From NCBI GenBank assembly GCA_001784175.1, contig MFPR01000001.1:124001-188000 (forward strand): a DNA stretch of 64,000 bases, given 5' to 3'. The stretch's first letter is position 1. Each line of letters starts with the position of its first letter. Source of the stretch: Candidatus Lindowbacteria bacterium RIFCSPLOWO2_12_FULL_62_27 (GTDB taxonomy: Bacteria; Lindowbacteria; 2-12-FULL-62-27). Positions 51,517-59,202 of this stretch are shown here, piece after piece. Under the pieces are notes generated by a model. That model did no database searches. It had not been told where the DNA came from and worked only from the letters and a program-made list of their open reading frames with translations. A program made the translations under genes and the position numbers.

Positions 51517-52248
51517 GTGGCGTTTTTGATCCTGTCCCAGATTTCCATTGGAATCATCCTGGCGCTGATCGCGATCTCGCTCGACAAGGTCGGCCGGGGG
51601 TTTTTTTCGTTTCACGCGGCGCTCGCCCTGTCGCTGGAAGCGATCGCCCTCGCTCTGGATCGATCCCGCATGCCGGCTTTCGCGCCCTACGGCGCCTCTC
51701 TTCTGATCCTGACCGTGCTGTACCAGGTTCGGAAACTGCGCTGGACGGGGACGCTGATCAGGCTCACCGCTCTCCTGGGCGCGGCGGCGCTGGTCTGGAT
51801 CGCCGGCCCTTCCACCGCGGACGCGCTCGCGCTGGTGTCCTCCGCATGGGTTCTCGGCGCGGTCCTCGTGGCGATGAACCTCGGCCACTGGTATCTCGTC
51901 ATCCGGGGCCTTCCCATCGACCTCCTCGGCGTCGCCAACCGCCGCCTCATCCAGGCGCTCGTCCTGAGAATTGCCTGCATCGCGATCGGCGTCATCCTTG
52001 CGCGCGAGGCGTGGGCTGCGATGTGGACGGCCGCGGGAGGGCCGATGTGGGACAAGGTCCTGTTTCTGACCGTGCGCGTCGCGTTCGGACTGGCCGCCCC
52101 CTTGGTTCTCTCCTGGATGGTCCACGAGTGCGTGAAAATCAAATCCAACCAGTCGGCCACCGGCATCCTCTACGTCTCGGTGGTCTTCATCCTGATCGGC
52201 GAGCTTTCGGGCCTCTACTTCCTCCTCCACCGGGGCGTCCCGCTCTGA
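51517..52248 (+). CDS. polytopic membrane protein of unknown function
   Basis: 243 residues from GTG 51517, preceded by GAAGGAGG. About eight hydrophobic segments with few charged loops; recognisable phrases are WYLVIRGLPIDLLGVANRRL and MVHECVKIKSNQSATGILYV. His residues occur in and next to helices (NLGHWYL, VHECV), which could bind haem or quinone, but I do not recognise the family. Confidence 0.7.
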   Translation: MAFLILSQISIGIILALIAISLDKVGRGFFSFHAALALSLEAIALALDRSRMPAFAPYGASLLILTVLYQVRKLRWTGTLIRLTALLGAAALVWIAGPSTADALALVSSAWVLGAVLVAMNLGHWYLVIRGLPIDLLGVANRRLIQALVLRIACIAIGVILAREAWAAMWTAAGGPMWDKVLFLTVRVAFGLAAPLVLSWMVHECVKIKSNQSATGILYVSVVFILIGELSGLYFLLHRGVPL

Positions 52249-52279
52249 CGGATCTCATAAACCGACCGCGTCCATGACC

Positions 52280-52329
52280 AAGTGATATCATGATATCATG
52301 ATAGCTATCATGATATCATGATATCACTT
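52280..52329. repeat. 50-bp perfect palindrome upstream of a zinc-ribbon membrane protein
   Basis: Two 25-bp arms are exact reverse complements with no spacer (centre AG|CT at 52304/52305). Each arm holds repeated TGATATCA units, themselves palindromic. It lies 16 bp before the next gene start, where it could be an operator array or, as RNA, a long hairpin. Its AT content contrasts with the surroundings. Confidence 0.9.
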
Positions 52330-52345
52330 TGGCAAAGGAGGGCGC

Positions 52346-52792
52346 ATGGTGAGAGAGATCAATTTCTACTGCCGGGAGTGCGGCAACGGCATCCTGTTGT
52401 CGGGCCCGCCGTTTCCGGAAATGAGCCGGTGCGAAAAATGCAATATCGACTACCCGGTCAAGGCCGACCCCGCCCTGAGCGGCGGCCGGCCCCTTGAAAA
52501 CTGCCCGCGCTGCGACGGCTCTGAGTTTTATGTTCAAAAGGATTTCAACAGAAATCTCGGGCTCGCCGTCGCCATCCTCGCGGCCCTCGGGGTGTACCTC
52601 GTCTTCGGATTGACCTGGAAAAGCCTCGTTGGACTTCTGGCGATCGCCGGCCTCGACGCCCTGCTCTACCGCATCCTGCCGCTCATCACCATCTGCTACC
52701 GCTGCAAGACCATCTACCGGGGATTCCCGATCAATCCCGCACACTCCGCATTTGATCTGCATGTGGGTGAGAAATACAGGAAACCCTCGTAA
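52346..52792 (+). CDS. zinc-ribbon membrane protein of unknown function
   Basis: 148 residues. Cys pairs CRECG, CEKCN, CPRCDG and CYRCK could form two zinc ribbons; two membrane segments lie between them (LGLAVAILAALGVYLVFGL; SLVGLLAIAGLDALLYRI). AAAGGAGGG precedes the ATG. Function unknown. Confidence 0.75.
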   Translation: MVREINFYCRECGNGILLSGPPFPEMSRCEKCNIDYPVKADPALSGGRPLENCPRCDGSEFYVQKDFNRNLGLAVAILAALGVYLVFGLTWKSLVGLLAIAGLDALLYRILPLITICYRCKTIYRGFPINPAHSAFDLHVGEKYRKPS

Positions 52793-52821
52793 CGATTCAC
52801 ATCCCCGTCGATCATCCGGTT

Positions 52822-54456
52822 TAGCCCGGATATTTCATAAACAACCGGATAGCGTGTGAATTTCAGAAAAAATTTGGGGTGAAAAAGTCTGGAGTATTCC
52901 GAGATGGGTTCAGTGATTCAAACTGACGGCATTACAGCGTATAGAGGGCACTGAAAATTCGATTTGGGCATAGAAACTTTGTCAAAGTGACCCAAGTTCG
53001 GTTCTCACGATGAACCCGTCAGGTCAGCCGCTGGATGGCCAGACGGTAGAGGTCTTTGTAGACCCACGAAATATTCTGACATTCGGATGAAGATGCGACG
53101 GGTGTTGACCAGGATGAGCGCGCCGATTTTAATGAGTTTGAGCCGGATGGTTTGACAGCGTGCTTGGGCCAGTTCGGTGCCTCGCAGGGACACGCGCCGA
53201 ATATGCTCCAGCAAGACATAGGCGGCGGAGGCGAGGAACAGACGAAATTGGTTGGCCAAGAACCGATGGCAACTCGTCCGATCGGCAAACAAATCGAGTT
53301 GTTGCTCCTTGATCCGATTCTCCGAGTCTTCTCCGCGCTGTGTGTAGAAGCCGTCATATATCCGTTGGGGAGCGCCCCGCATATTCGTCGTCACATATCG
53401 GACGTTTTCACCTTTCTCCAGTTGCTCTGCTTTCACGATAACGCGGCGTTCGTATGCCCACGTCCTGGCCCCATACCGCACCTCTCCAAACAGCCGGACT
53501 TTCTTTTGAGTTCGTCGGGCCTCCGTCCGAGACGCTTCAATGATCGTTTCCGCCGCCTTCTCCAGCCGGTCATTCTTCCCGATTCCCACGGTATATTCGA
53601 CGCCATGATGATCACACCACGTCAACATCCGATGCCGGCAGAATCCCGAGTCGGCCCGAAATTGAATGCGCACCTTTGGCCACGCCTTCCGCAACTTCCT
53701 CGTCAACAGCGCCAAGATCACCCACGCATGTTTTGCCCCATCAATATTCGACGGCCGCAGGTACCCCACCAAAAATCTATCGTCGCAGAACACGTATAAC
53801 GGCAGGTAGCAGTAATCATCGTAATACCCGTGAAAAAACGCTTTCTCCTGTTGACCGTGAATCCGGTCGTCCGTCGCGTCGAAATCCAACGTCACAACTT
53901 TCGGCGGGCGCGCGTACGATGCGATAAACTGATCCACGAATACCTCCGCCACCCTCCACGCATCCTCGCGGGTCCCTGAATTCTCGAACCTGCAGATTGT
54001 GGGCGGACTTGCCATCGCATGCTCCTCGCCCGGCTCGCGATTCGCCGCGACCTGAAACATCGGATCTTTCCGCAGATGCTCTTGATCGTTCACATCCTCA
54101 TATCCGCTCGCGATCCCGTATATCCTCTGCTTCAGCATTGTCTCCTGTTCATGCTCCACATATGACGGATGCCGCCGATCCTCGATCGCCCGATTCATTT
54201 TCTCGATGAATTTTGTCTGTTGATTGGCCTCCTCAGCAACATCACACCCGCATCCGATGTGATACTTCCCCCAGAAAAATCACTCTCAACTTTTTTTGAT
54301 TGGACGCCTTTATACCTGATACACTTTGTAGTACCCATTTCCATCGGTAAATCCTCCTTCGTTTGGTTTTGCTCACCCCTATTCTATAGGGGATTTCGAA
54401 GGGTTAAAAGGATTTACCGTTATTTTTTCCTGCTTTTTTATGAAATATCCGGGTTA
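52822..54456 (-). mobile_element. IS1380-family insertion sequence
   Basis: 1635 bp bounded by near-perfect inverted repeats: left 52822-52841 (TAGCCCGGATATTTCATAAA) and right 54437-54456 (complement TAACCCGGATATTTCATAAA). Size, single transposase and CCGGATATTTCATAAA-type ends fit IS1380. Flanks GGTT and GGAT differ at one base, so a target duplication is not certain. Confidence 0.9.
53005..54344 (-). pseudogene. IS1380-family transposase, frameshifted near its N-terminus
   Basis: The N-terminal part starts at ATG 54344 with GAAGGAGG upstream and reads FSGGSITSDAGVMLLR, the typical IS1380 start, then runs into a stop at about 54204. The rest (from ~54232, usually seen from ATG 54198) continues in another frame: RIYGIASGYEDVNDQEHLR, VVTLDFDATDDRIHG (catalytic Asp), FRADSGFC (second Asp). 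The join needs one extra G at about 54228-54234 (CTGAGGAGG instead of CTGAGGGAGG), so one base seems lost. Possibly inactive unless the base is a sequencing error. Confidence 0.88.
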
Positions 54457-54526
54457 GGATCAGAGTTTATCCACGCTGCCCGGAAGGCGTTTGACAAAGG
54501 GACCACCAGGGTGGTAACTTTTAGTC

Positions 54527-54775
54527 ATGACGCGGCTGGTCAACGTGAAAGAATTCAAAATGCGGGCGACAAAGTACTTGGGGGGCGAAGACGAGGTCGT
54601 CATCACCAAACGGGGCCGGCCGATGGCGGTACTGACGCCGATTGGGCCCAGATCGGCAGAACGGATCCTGACGTCGATTGGAGAGATTTTCCGGGAAGCC
54701 GGGGTCCGGCCGGCAGACGCGCAGGATGCCCTGGATCGGGTCCGGCGCCGCCTCTATGGCCCGCGTCGTTCTTGA
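54527..54775 (+). CDS. Phd/YefM-family antitoxin
   Basis: 82 residues. LVNVKEFKMRATKYLGGEDE and VVITKRGRPMAVLTPIG are the Phd fold. It would bind the PIN toxin encoded next and repress the operon. It lies 70 bp from the IS end and overlaps the toxin by 20 bp. Confidence 0.88.
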   Translation: MTRLVNVKEFKMRATKYLGGEDEVVITKRGRPMAVLTPIGPRSAERILTSIGEIFREAGVRPADAQDALDRVRRRLYGPRRS

Positions 54776-55181
54776 CGCAAGCGTTCTCGTCTCCGCCGCG
54801 TTCGGCGGCCTGCCGCTGAAGGCCGTCCAGAAAGCGTTCACCCACGAAGTTTTCGTTTCTCCGGCCATCCGCGAGGAACTGCTTCTGTTGCCCGACGAAC
54901 TGAAATACAAACTCTCGCCTGACCGGCGCGCGAAAGTGCGGCGATGGATCCGGGCGATTCTGATCAAAGCGACCGAAGTTTGCCCCACGAAATCGTTGGA
55001 CCTCTGCCGGGATCCCAAAGGCAACGTCTATCTCTCGGCGTGTCTGGCCTCCAAGGCCGACTATCTGATCACGCGCGATCACGACCTCCTGTCCATCCAC
55101 AAAGACCTTTTGGCCCAGAACGGTCTTGAGCATCTGAACATGTTGTCTTCCCGGAAATTTCTGGCGGTTCGGTCGGTGTAA
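54756..55181 (+). CDS. PIN-domain toxin
   Basis: 141 residues. Acidic PIN residues: D in VVLDASVLVSA, E in IREELLLL, D in CRDPKGNVYLSA and D in YLITRDHDLL. It belongs to the PIN group paired with Phd-like antitoxins and probably cuts RNA. Confidence 0.87.
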   Translation: MARVVLDASVLVSAAFGGLPLKAVQKAFTHEVFVSPAIREELLLLPDELKYKLSPDRRAKVRRWIRAILIKATEVCPTKSLDLCRDPKGNVYLSACLASKADYLITRDHDLLSIHKDLLAQNGLEHLNMLSSRKFLAVRSV

Positions 55182-55223
55182 AGAAAATCTCCACCTCCGT
55201 CCCTGCAGAAAGGCTCCACGCGT

Positions 55224-55793
55224 TCACTTCCCCCAGTCCGGCATGACGGCCGGCAGGCCCAGCGCGCGCACAATCTTGTTCACCACGAAATCGACGGCAT
55301 CCTGAATCGTCGCCGGCCGGTGATAAAATCCCGGGCTGGCCGGCAGGATCGTGCCGCCGGCCCGCGTGACGCGCGCCATGTTTTCGATGTGAATCAGGCT
55401 GTAGGGCGTTTCCCGTGTCACCAGGATCAGCTTCTTCCGCTCCTTGAGCATGGTGTCCGCCGCGCGCACCACGAGATTGTCCGAAATCCCGCCCGCGATC
55501 TTGCCCAGCGTGTTCATGCTGCACGGCACGATCACCAGCCCCTCGTACGCGTTGGATCCGCTGGCGATGGGCGCGAAATAATCCTTGTAATGGAAGTATC
55601 GCACCGGACTTCGAGGCTTGAGCGCCGCCGGGTCGAATTTTTCGAGCGTACCCGCGACCTTCTCTTCGAATTTCAGCACATCCAGACCGTCCGGCGTCAT
55701 CGTCAGGAGCACTTCTTCAACGTCCAGTACTTCGAGCAGGCGGCGCGCGTAAATGCCGCCGCTGGCGCCGGTGATCGCGATGGCGACTTTCAA
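55224..55793 (-). CDS. ubiX: UbiX-family flavin prenyltransferase
   Basis: 189 residues from TTG 55793, which overlaps the stop of the upstream radical-SAM gene. AIAITGASGGIYARRLLEVL, VIVPCSMNTLGKIAGGISDN and LVTRETPYSLIHIENM are UbiX hallmarks. It makes prenylated FMN for a UbiD decarboxylase; in futalosine-pathway bacteria UbiX/UbiD homologues act in menaquinone synthesis, which fits mqnD at 47943. Confidence 0.92.
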   Translation of the reverse strand: MKVAIAITGASGGIYARRLLEVLDVEEVLLTMTPDGLDVLKFEEKVAGTLEKFDPAALKPRSPVRYFHYKDYFAPIASGSNAYEGLVIVPCSMNTLGKIAGGISDNLVVRAADTMLKERKKLILVTRETPYSLIHIENMARVTRAGGTILPASPGFYHRPATIQDAVDFVVNKIVRALGLPAVMPDWGK

Positions 55794-56854
55794 GACCAGA
55801 CGCCGGGAATCGCCGTCAGGCATTTTGGGCAGGCGCCGCCCTTCAGGAGATTGCGGACGATCCGGAATCCGATCCGCTCGATCACGGGAGTTTCGCATTT
55901 CGGGCATACCGTATTTTCCCACTCGCCGACCCGGCCCGGCCGGTTGCCCGCATAGACGTAGTGGAGTCCCTCCTCCTTTCCGATCTCCGCCGCGCGGAGG
56001 ATGTCCCGCTCCGTCGTGTCCCGCCGGTCGATCATCTTGTAGTCCTGGTGAAACGCGGTGACGTGCCAGGGAATGTCTTTCGAGACGCCGGCCAGAAACC
56101 GGGCGATGTCACGAAGCTCCGCCTCCGAATCGTTGAAGCCCGGCACCACAAGCGTCACGATCTCGACCCAGAAGCCCATCCGGTGCAGCCGCCCGATGGT
56201 GTCCAACACGACCGACAATTGCCCACCCAACGCGTGGTATCCTTTCTCGGTGAATCCCTTGAGATCCACTTTGTACAAGTCCACCCAGGGCCGAATGTAC
56301 TCGAGAACCTCCGGGGTGCCGTTCCCATTCGAAATGTACGCTGTCTTGAAACCCGCCGACTTCGCCTGCTTGAACACTTCCACCGCCCACTCGCTCGTGA
56401 TCAACGGCTCGTTGTAGGTCGACGCCACCGTCGAGGCGCGCTCGCGCCGCGCGAGATGCACCAGATCCTCCGCTGAAACGTCCCTCGGAGGCGCGGTCGA
56501 GTTTTCGTCCCGCAGCGACTGCGACGTGAACCAGTTCTGGCAATAGGAACAGTGAAAGTCACAGCCCAGCATCCCGAACGACAGAGCCTGCGTCCCCGGC
56601 ATCGCGTGGAAAAACGGTTTTTTCTCAATCGGGTCGCACTGCAAAGCGCCCACGTAGCCTCGCGGCACATAGAGCACGCCGCCTTCGTTGTAGCGGACTT
56701 TGCATATCCCGCGTTTGCCGTCGCCGATGAGACACCGATGGCCGCAGGACACGCACCGGACCTTGTGGTCCTCCATCTTTTCAACCAGCATGCCCGCCGC
56801 CGCGCGACGGCGGAGAGCCGCCTCCAGCGTTTCAACGGGGGTCGCGCTTTCCAT
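55790..56854 (-). CDS. amrS: AmmeMemoRadiSam-type radical SAM protein
   Basis: 354 residues. The radical-SAM Cys motif is CDFHCSYCQNW, with a preceding N-terminal CVSCGHRC zinc-like site, STYNEPLI, and C-terminal CPKCETP and CPKC. The family often occurs beside AMMECR1 and Memo proteins; neither is in this window. The reaction is not known to me. Confidence 0.88.
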   Translation of the reverse strand: MESATPVETLEAALRRRAAAGMLVEKMEDHKVRCVSCGHRCLIGDGKRGICKVRYNEGGVLYVPRGYVGALQCDPIEKKPFFHAMPGTQALSFGMLGCDFHCSYCQNWFTSQSLRDENSTAPPRDVSAEDLVHLARRERASTVASTYNEPLITSEWAVEVFKQAKSAGFKTAYISNGNGTPEVLEYIRPWVDLYKVDLKGFTEKGYHALGGQLSVVLDTIGRLHRMGFWVEIVTLVVPGFNDSEAELRDIARFLAGVSKDIPWHVTAFHQDYKMIDRRDTTERDILRAAEIGKEEGLHYVYAGNRPGRVGEWENTVCPKCETPVIERIGFRIVRNLLKGGACPKCLTAIPGVWS

Positions 56855-56895
56855 ATTAAAATTGTACGGCGTGGCGCCGGCAAAGACAAGCTAGC

Positions 56896-56950
56896 CCCCG
56901 GATTCGGCGGCTGCGCCGTCCGTGGCTATGCCGAATTCCCGAATCCGGGG
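56896..56950. repeat. 12-bp inverted repeat between amrS and aldo/keto reductase genes
   Basis: CCCCGGATTCGG (56896-56907) and CCGAATCCGGGG (56939-56950) are exact reverse complements separated by 31 bp. A stable stem without T tract; it may terminate or process the upstream operon's mRNA. Confidence 0.6.
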
Positions 56951-56965
56951 ACTCGACGTCCGTGT

Positions 56966-58072
56966 CTAGGCCAGTAGAGCGGCGAAGCGGTCCGGCGCAA
57001 GCGGCGGCGTTTTCAGAAGCGACAGATTTTCCTTCACATGCTCCGGACTGCTCATGCCGACGAGCGGCGCCGACACGCCCGGCGTCGACCGGACAAACTG
57101 GATCGCCCGCTGGGCGTCGGTGGCCAGCCCCGGAATACTATCCTTCAGTTCCTTCGGCAGGCCGTACGCCAGCCGGCCCTGAAAAATCGGGACGCTGGTA
57201 AAAACGGACACGCCCAGACGCTTGGCGGCCTCCAACGCCGTGCACCGGCCGCCGGCCACTTCCTGGGTCGGCTCCGACAGCGCCTCCGGCATCATCAAAT
57301 TGTATGGCAGTTGAATGACCCGGAACCGGTGCGACTCCCCGGCCACATCCCGGGCCAGCCGCACCAGTCGCTCCAGGCTGACATGGTCCGGCGCGCCCGG
57401 CGGCGCGCGAAACGCATTCCAGGTGGCGCACCCGTACCAGACGATTTTTCCGTCCGATGCGGCGCGTTCCAGCGCGTCAAACACCTCGCGCATCCGCCCG
57501 TAAAATTCCTCCGTCTCAACGGCGGAAAGCTGGGTCTCGGGATTGTGCACGTAATAGACGTCGATCTGTTCGACGCCCAAATTGGCGCGGCTGCATTCGA
57601 TCTGGTGAATCAAATATTTTGGCGTCATGCAGTGCATCCCGCCGACAAGATCCCGGGGGCCGGCAATGCCGGGCTTGATGAACGTTTCGGTAAAATACGT
57701 CGGCGGATGCGCCGGCACGTCCCCGTCGAACGGGATGAATCCGCCTTTCGTGCAGAGCAGGAGTTCGTCCCGCCGGATGCCTTTCGCGTCCAACCGCCGC
57801 AGGCCCTCGCCGATCGACCGCTCGCTCCGCTGAAACCGGTAATTGGAGGCGGTGTCGATCACGTTGCAGCCCCCGCTGACCGCGTCCACCGCGGCCTGCG
57901 CGTAGGATTCGTCCGCCGCCGGATCCGGCGGCCCGAGGTACGTCCCCATGCCGACCGATCCGATGGTGACGCCGAGCGCCGCGCGAAAATGGCCGGGCGC
58001 GGCGTCGGAAAAACGCCGTGCATACCGCGCGGTTCCCTCAGGCGTGGCTTTTCCGGAAAATCGCGCGGTCAT
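56966..58072 (-). CDS. aldo/keto reductase
   Basis: 368 residues from ATG 58072. AKR features: GSVGMGTYLG, NVIDTASNYRFQRSERSIGE (catalytic Asp/Tyr), DVYYVHNPE (His) and APLVGMSSPEHVKENL at the cofactor end. It reduces carbonyls with NADPH. Its start overlaps the lipoprotein stop (TGATG), so it belongs to the signalling operon. Confidence 0.88.
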   Translation of the reverse strand: MTARFSGKATPEGTARYARRFSDAAPGHFRAALGVTIGSVGMGTYLGPPDPAADESYAQAAVDAVSGGCNVIDTASNYRFQRSERSIGEGLRRLDAKGIRRDELLLCTKGGFIPFDGDVPAHPPTYFTETFIKPGIAGPRDLVGGMHCMTPKYLIHQIECSRANLGVEQIDVYYVHNPETQLSAVETEEFYGRMREVFDALERAASDGKIVWYGCATWNAFRAPPGAPDHVSLERLVRLARDVAGESHRFRVIQLPYNLMMPEALSEPTQEVAGGRCTALEAAKRLGVSVFTSVPIFQGRLAYGLPKELKDSIPGLATDAQRAIQFVRSTPGVSAPLVGMSSPEHVKENLSLLKTPPLAPDRFAALLA

Positions 58073-59202
58073 CAACGCGCCTCGCCCCGGCCGGCCGAGT
58101 CGAGCATCGCCTGAAGCTCCTCCACGACAGGATCGCCCGGAGACAGCCGCCGCAATTCCTCCAGCGCGCGGACCGCATCGGCCGGCCGGCCGCGCAGCGC
58201 CGTTCCGCGGATGAAGTCGGCCAAGTACGCCGTTCGAAGTCCCCGGCGATCCAGCGGCGTGTGCTTTCGCTCGCACGGCCCCGGCGTCTCGCCGGTATCC
58301 GACAGCGGCGGTATCCAGAAAGCGTTCACACAGCCGGGATGAAAATCCTCCTCATTCATCAGGATCAACTTCCCGCCAACTTCCCGGGTGATCGCCCAGG
58401 CCAGGCCCGCCACGCGTTCCTCGCGGCTGAGATCTCCGGAAAGAAACGGCAGCGTCGAGACGATCGACACGCCCGGATAAAGACGCGTGTAGCCCGTCAC
58501 CACCCCGCCCGTGACCAGCGCCGTCGGTGGAAGAGAAGTGAGGGAATCGAAGATCAGAAGGTCGTTGGTCAGAATCAGGTCGGCCGGTTTCCCGTTTACC
58601 GGTACCGTCCCCAGCACCACGGACCACGCGAAGACCGACCTGCGGTCCCTTACGGCATCCGCCGCATACGGGCCGGCCCAGAATGGGGTCTTCTCACGCA
58701 ACTGATCGACGGCACGGCCGAACTGCGTCGTGACGGTGTCGAGAATCGCGCGCACGTCCGGGGAATTCTCGTCCATGGAAAAGCTCGGCAGCATCGGCCG
58801 GAATTTTTCCGACCGCAGAAGATCCATGATCCGCGCATACACGAGCCGCTGTTGGTCCTCCGGCAGCGGCTGCCGGGGATCCAGCCGGTAGGCAAATCGC
58901 AGACGCCCGAACGGCTTGACCAGCGCGTCAAATTCCGCCTGCAAGTCTCCCGGCCGGGGCGCGTCCAACCGGACCTTTCGCGACAGGACCGCCTGCAGGT
59001 GCGCTTCGGACCGACGCAGCGCGCGGTCCAATTCCTCCGCCGGCAACACCGGCAGCGTCCCGTCCGTCCACCACGCCACGCGAAGGACGAGGTCGCCCTC
59101 GGCCGGCAGCGGCCCCGCAATCATTTTTTGACCGCACCCGGCGACGGACAGCACGGCCATCGCCGACAACGCCGCCGCAAGCCATCTCCGGATTCTCTTC
59201 AT
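58072..59202 (-). CDS. lipoprotein of unknown function
   Basis: 376 residues from ATG 59202. The signal ends LSVAGC (lipobox, Cys about residue 23). Downstream regions have no recognised domain; notable stretches are DLVLRVAWWTDGTLPVLPAE and DLILTNDLLIFDSLTSLPPT. It may be an anchored partner of the kinase, with which it overlaps by 4 bp. Confidence 0.75.
   Translation of the reverse strand: MKRIRRWLAAALSAMAVLSVAGCGQKMIAGPLPAEGDLVLRVAWWTDGTLPVLPAEELDRALRRSEAHLQAVLSRKVRLDAPRPGDLQAEFDALVKPFGRLRFAYRLDPRQPLPEDQQRLVYARIMDLLRSEKFRPMLPSFSMDENSPDVRAILDTVTTQFGRAVDQLREKTPFWAGPYAADAVRDRRSVFAWSVVLGTVPVNGKPADLILTNDLLIFDSLTSLPPTALVTGGVVTGYTRLYPGVSIVSTLPFLSGDLSREERVAGLAWAITREVGGKLILMNEEDFHPGCVNAFWIPPLSDTGETPGPCERKHTPLDRRGLRTAYLADFIRGTALRGRPADAVRALEELRRLSPGDPVVEELQAMLDSAGRGEAR

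Noticed and set aside
52280-52329. palindrome as a plain intrinsic terminator
   Set aside because: No T tract and it lies just before a start codon; an operator or unstable palindrome is more fitting.
53152-53799. 215-codon plus-strand frame within the IS
   Set aside because: Antisense shadow of the transposase.
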